A stretch of DNA of 64,000 nucleotides from Terriglobia bacterium (lineage in GTDB: Bacteria > Acidobacteriota > Terriglobia > Terriglobales > Acidobacteriaceae). The position numbers and the translations under genes were made by a program. The notes under the pieces were generated by a model. The model worked only from the letters and a program-made list of their open reading frames with translations. It did no database searches and was not told the origin of the DNA. The stretch lies in the NCBI GenBank assembly GCA_020073495.1, contig JAIQFD010000003.1, positions 434,001 through 498,000 of the forward strand, written 5' to 3'. Positions 61,901-64,000 of the stretch are shown here, piece after piece (position 1 is the stretch's first letter; the number at the start of each line of letters is the position of its first letter).

Positions 61901-63459
61901 AGGCTCTGGGGAACGATGCGGCCGGCGTCGCGTGGCTGCTCGATCTCGCATCGGTGGCGCCCAATCCCACTGCCGTCGTGACTGAATTTGTCAACGATCG
62001 TTGGATTCCCGCAACATACAAGGAGCCGATCTACCAGCGTGTTCTGCGATACAAACAGGATGCCCTCTCGCGCTCGCAGGGTCTAGAACACGACTACGCA
62101 CAGCAGGAAGCGTTCCATTGGCGTTACCTGTGGATCTCATATCTCATCGACCTGAAGCAGTACGACCGCGCAAATCGCGAGCTAGAGCAAATTACAAAGT
62201 CCGAGGAAGCCGGACACAACGTCGAGTGGTTGCGCCTAGAAGTGGCGTCTGCACTTGGCACGCTAGATGCTCGTCTCAATGAGTACCGAGCCGATCCCGA
62301 ACTTGCGCCTCCGTTGGACACCCTGAGGCAGGTCGCCAGCAAACTTCAGGACAAGAAGGACAAGGCCTCCGCCCGGAAGATCCTCGAATACGTCTTTACT
62401 CGCGAGATCCAGGAACACACTCTGACCTCCGCCAACCTGCTTGGACTGGCGGAGATCCGCCTGGACTCCGGCGACATCAAGGGGGCGCTCGACCTTCTGC
62501 ATCGCGCTACGCTGGTCATCGGGCAGCCATTCGAGAACCTGGACGCGGCGGCGTCGCTGCTGATCAAGACCGGGCATCCGGCCGAAGCGACGGAGTTCCT
62601 GGAGGCGCTGGTCAAGGCCCAGCCGTGGAACGCCGATGCGCGCGTCAGGCTGGCGCAGGCGCAGATCAAGGCCAACAAGGACGCCGTCGGCGCGCGCGCG
62701 GCGCTGGTTGCCATCGCGCGCAGTCCGATGGAGATGCCGTACGCCACGCGGCTGGCAGCTGCCGCCGCCGCGGCGCCGAGCACGGAGCGGATCTGGGGCT
62801 CGAACGAGCTGCGCATCATCGGCTCGGGTGCGCCGGTGAGCGCGGCCGATGCCAGCCACGCATTCTTCTACGAGGCGCGGCTCAAGGCGGCTAAGGAGAC
62901 GACGTCGCTAGCGGTTCGCATGCAGCTCTTGCGCGCGGCCGTCGAAGATTTCCCCAACCGCGATGCGGCCCGCATCCCCTTGTTCCGCGCGGCGCTCGAG
63001 GCAAAGCAGGACCAGCTCGCCATCGCGGCGTTGAGTCCCGTGATGGAGAACGTTTACTCGCTCCTCGCGGCCAGGAACAGGGCTGAAGCCCAGGAGGAAG
63101 ACGAAACCTCGGGTGCGCCGTCCACCTACTACGAATTCACTCTGGGGAAAATTCCGGTAAGCGGGCGTGCCTCCATTGCGGCGGGGATCGGGTCCGCCAT
63201 GGATGCGCTGAACCGCTGGCCGGAGGCCATGCGGTTCCTGAGCGCTGCGGTCCGACTGGAGAGCGCGCCGGAAAAGAAGGCCGCGCTCCAAAAGCAGATT
63301 GCCGACCTGCGCGCGCGCATGCGGCGTCACGCGCAGAACGAAGCGCGCCGGCCGATGATCCATCCTGCTCTCGAGCAGGACCGCGTGGTGCGGCCCATGG
63401 TGGCGGCTCGAGCCGCTCCGCCCGGACCCGTAGCCCCGATAGCAAGGAGGACGCCATGA
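55993..63459 (+). CDS. Very long TPR-repeat protein with N-terminal membrane anchor
   Basis: About 2,490 residues. One membrane segment near the start (ILVALAITLGFVIAASGAL) is followed by tens of helical TPR-like repeats to the end, e.g. RLAAFLQQNQIGAETEQVYK and YETLAEYYNEAGDAPRAIAD. The start is uncertain: ATG 55993 lies just before a dispersed repeat whose translation would form residues 9-25, while TTG 56074 just after that repeat gives a cleaner start. A Cys/Glu patch (ECEEGCEQ) is seen near residue 600. The repeats suggest a large scaffold outside the membrane. The next gene starts in the ATGA of its stop. Confidence 0.85.
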   Translation: MTEFVERVGILRLARKDCALARDDTINLARGRTILVALAITLGFVIAASGALPDWVINIEAKTAVENAFFRLMAMPGGAVLGRRPPSETRPALADLIKSQPNKAELYSLRALEDEQALDFDSAEAAWKQYAQKAQDKGAANLTLADFYHRRVRPADEIRTLAVVGQMPAPASESLTPTAQQRSWKAFERSLQVAQTHALPKDVSAAQYKGWMARYPQERSVFIRYFQFLLEQKDGPGAQQAIAEYQKAFPDDTVFPVKAKALLNYKEGSVEQGLAVYDQAFQPLWPAELVQNFFELLKETRSTRKYGDKWRAQLDADPDDINALARIFFYYQQQGKLDVAQRTIDEYRLRKEERKGKWSADELYTLARLLEQVHAYTEASRYYYALYNAQGPDAQEKALAGLTSILLTAPEQPLRLGAGEISIYQDIATLDQGPGFLNGILSLILNTTNPAYKFSQEEQRAVPYFHRAKAAELLVRFDQAYPASKRRPELHAQLIEMYANYGASEAVIREGKQFLGDFADAPQRTQVALLMADAYSRTTQTKEEFAIYDAVLLELAKRAQQVPLGAATAERVYEGMPAEQPGAVEEQGLPAGEAAECEEGCEQGQAPARIPKKPRQKAFAVGENATEAQGGPRSPEYARVLERYIGRLVAEKQVPQALAILRREIDRNPNDPGLYERLAAFLQQNQIGAETEQVYKRAIQQFQDRSWYHKLARWYLAQKRKSDFEQLSSEVVRIFAGTDLQSYFESVVREADFQVGPQMYLKLNQYAHQRFPHNLTFVRNLLNAYSRKETRDAAAHERLLREHWMEADDLRNWFFRLLSGAKLENELQQAEKDLNVAGGKWDDAAKTNPVETRFVAEAELWRSHFEDAAAPLGAIARVFPADFEMGRRASSVYRSLAYFDARNTDLAIEVEQNMLKADPGNRDTLARIGDIYADRELFAKAAPYWNRMPELEPGNQGGYLDAATIFWDYFDFDNALRLLNDGRTKLGRPGMYAYEEGAIYEGKREYPQAIAEYMKGALAQEGYSPAQNRLLQLATRPKYRDLVEEATVKPTTPVNPPTEAINLRIAVLEAQARKDDLEKFLMGLVERATALELVENVETLAQQKSLESVRQRALERQAELTTDPIRRLELRYALVRFYEGKKDFAAAQRNVEALYSEHPKILGVVRATVDFFWRMKQQQRAIDVLVQASKDAYPDLAKRFRFEAARKMTEAGQYEQARQIIVPLMDAEPYNSEYLAAMADTFARASDDQGLKKFYLEKITFFQNAPIEAGFKTGQIAGLRRALIPALTRLKDYTGAVDQYMLIINNYPEDEGLVTEAAFYAGRYDLKQRLLDFYARTVQQSPRDVRWAVVLARLQANFEDYPAAIDAYTKAVAVRPDRTDLRTARAGLLERLMRFDEAASDYEKLYELQYKDPKWMEKIAEVRARQGKTAEVVQALELALIEGRPEQAQNYFNVAERLERWGMLAQARDFADQGMKASGDSVLGEYQNHSGAQLWIRILTRQRKQDEAWKRLDGIVRSVSAGVDAVLAKPAIPNSDEDALKRATETTRRNAARAGMAASLREMGVTIEKYFAPEEREQFATYLAQKRTGTNSQDLNDFLVAAAQAAGIPELEARWRYELMQAAPDVAQGHMMRVSELQAKRLKFKELGIFIESMAARVPQFKRGMYTQKAVEAYRAGEDWQAELRVLTAMHSQNALGGNVQRYYELLLAHDPQTLVALAAKANPGERDASANYIVANGDSRTAQLAVGARGQGLPSVWVRAYLGLVGLYFRDASPNVDTAFRSALGESTIGERLGKPVDRTQQLAGDIWFYFGGRYGEYLGSVTRKENAEDYLPASLEQTPGRSAAYETLAEYYNEAGDAPRAIADYRHALELGGERADIHDKLAVIHWKQNNRAEAKAQWRESLAILTRQVKRRQVPETFWRDFGSVMEHLGSRKIFGEFRADVDAVLRAYLGKNGTWRNSALLRDAYKALGNDAAGVAWLLDLASVAPNPTAVVTEFVNDRWIPATYKEPIYQRVLRYKQDALSRSQGLEHDYAQQEAFHWRYLWISYLIDLKQYDRANRELEQITKSEEAGHNVEWLRLEVASALGTLDARLNEYRADPELAPPLDTLRQVASKLQDKKDKASARKILEYVFTREIQEHTLTSANLLGLAEIRLDSGDIKGALDLLHRATLVIGQPFENLDAAASLLIKTGHPAEATEFLEALVKAQPWNADARVRLAQAQIKANKDAVGARAALVAIARSPMEMPYATRLAAAAAAAPSTERIWGSNELRIIGSGAPVSAADASHAFFYEARLKAAKETTSLAVRMQLLRAAVEDFPNRDAARIPLFRAALEAKQDQLAIAALSPVMENVYSLLAARNRAEAQEEDETSGAPSTYYEFTLGKIPVSGRASIAAGIGSAMDALNRWPEAMRFLSAAVRLESAPEKKAALQKQIADLRARMRRHAQNEARRPMIHPALEQDRVVRPMVAARAAPPGPVAPIARRTP
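56017..56066. repeat. Dispersed repeat at the 5' end of the TPR gene
   Basis: GGATCCTTCGACTCGCGCGC...GCTCGCTCGGGATGACACC. It lies in the open frame of the TPR gene and would encode ILRLARKDCALARDDT if translation starts upstream. Confidence 0.7.
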
Positions 63460-64000
63460 AACGCGTGCTGAGATCTGCTGCCATCATTGCGGTGGCCGTG
63501 GGCGCGTGGGCCGCGTACCAGGCGGTCGCGTCTGCGCCCAAGCCGCTGGTGAAGCTCATGCCGCCGGGTGCGCTCCTCTACCTGGAGGCCAAGGACTTCG
63601 GCGGGCTGCTGGCGGAGTGGACCGCCTCGCCGCAGAAGGCCTCGTGGCTGAAGAGCGACAACTACTCCGTCTTCGCGCGCTCGCGTCTGTTCTTGCGCCT
63701 GGAAGAAGCGCAGAAGCAGTTCACGGTCGCGGCAGGGCTGCCGCCGGACATGAAGTTCGCCACCGAGGTCGCGGGGCAGCAGAGCGCGCTTGCCATCTAC
63801 GACATCGGCAAGCTGGAGTTCGTCTACGTGACGCGCATGCCCTCGGCGAAATCCATGCAGACGGCCATCTGGCAATTGCGCACGAAGTTCGAGCCGCGCA
63901 GCGTCGGCGGAGCGAACTTCTACGTGCGCACCGACCCCGAATCGAAGCGCGTGGTGGGTTTCGGGGCGACCGACGACTACCTTGTGCTGGGCACTCGCGA
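63456..64000 (+). CDS. Exported protein, 5' part only (cut by window end; DUF3352-like)
   Basis: The window holds the first ~181 residues. ATG 63456 overlaps the TPR stop (ATGA) and has AAGGAGG upstream. The N-terminus reads MKRVLRSAAIIAVAVGAWAA, a signal peptide or anchor. The mature part (LVKLMPPGALLYLEAKDFGG, then SALAIYDIGKLEFVYVTRM) resembles DUF3352-type proteins that start with a 'P.gally.e..d' motif. Function unknown. Tight coupling makes it the fourth member of the propeller/VIT/TPR unit. Confidence 0.75.
   Translation, partial: MKRVLRSAAIIAVAVGAWAAYQAVASAPKPLVKLMPPGALLYLEAKDFGGLLAEWTASPQKASWLKSDNYSVFARSRLFLRLEEAQKQFTVAAGLPPDMKFATEVAGQQSALAIYDIGKLEFVYVTRMPSAKSMQTAIWQLRTKFEPRSVGGANFYVRTDPESKRVVGFGATDDYLVLGTR

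Overview
The window is GC-rich, densely coded chromosomal DNA from a bacterium that is most likely an acidobacterium (Terriglobia-like). This rests on two FecR proteins followed by a Trp/Tyr-rich module, Sel1 and very long TPR proteins, a VIT/von Willebrand protein, and intergenic fields of short palindromes. The taxonomic call is an inference; there is no rRNA gene.

Layout. 0-10 kb: housekeeping and peripheral genes (class III aminotransferase, secreted M28 peptidase, homodimeric pyruvate dehydrogenase E1, a degenerate receiver protein, a small Cys-rich protein at 8678-8854, a GalT-like protein). 10.5-25 kb: a respiratory and nitrosative-stress region. It holds a truncated radical SAM gene, an NnrS-like membrane protein with an N-terminal ScdA_N-like domain, a Crp/Fnr regulator, a RIC-type di-iron repair protein, and an eight-gene minus-strand operon. 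That operon encodes a GltD-like flavoprotein, Rieske protein, cytochrome b, hexaheme cytochrome c, the three subunits of a type II DMSO-reductase-family molybdoenzyme, and its TorD-like chaperone. A 16-bp dyad (TRTGAC-N4-GTCAYA) occurs at five places before these genes and before a flavoprotein gene at 37 kb, and looks like the operator of the local Crp-type regulator.

25.1-35.9 kb: a probable integrated element. It is bounded by a ~97-bp imperfect direct repeat, ends with a tyrosine recombinase, and abuts the 3' end of an initiator tRNA-Met gene. Its cargo is secreted or surface proteins: two FecR/W-rich paralogues, a Sel1 protein, a Gln-rich repeat protein and small exported proteins. The first FecR gene holds an extra FecR-like segment read out of frame.

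36-46 kb: a second Sel1 protein, a flavoprotein, a SagB-type double nitroreductase, a 1-kb palindrome field, two isochorismatase-family hydrolases, a GIY-YIG nuclease gene bracketed by dispersed repeats, and a trans-sulfuration-type PLP enzyme whose last ~22 codons occur three more times nearby. tRNA-Gln(CTG) follows at 45.8 kb.

46-64 kb: a second Crp/Fnr regulator, an RND efflux adaptor and pump, then a tightly coupled four-gene unit: an anchored beta-propeller protein, a VIT/vWA protein, a ~2,490-residue TPR protein, and a gene cut by the window end. Dispersed 'TCCTTCGACTC...CTCAGGATGAC' repeats occur before the pump, around the GIY-YIG gene, and at the 5' end of the TPR gene.
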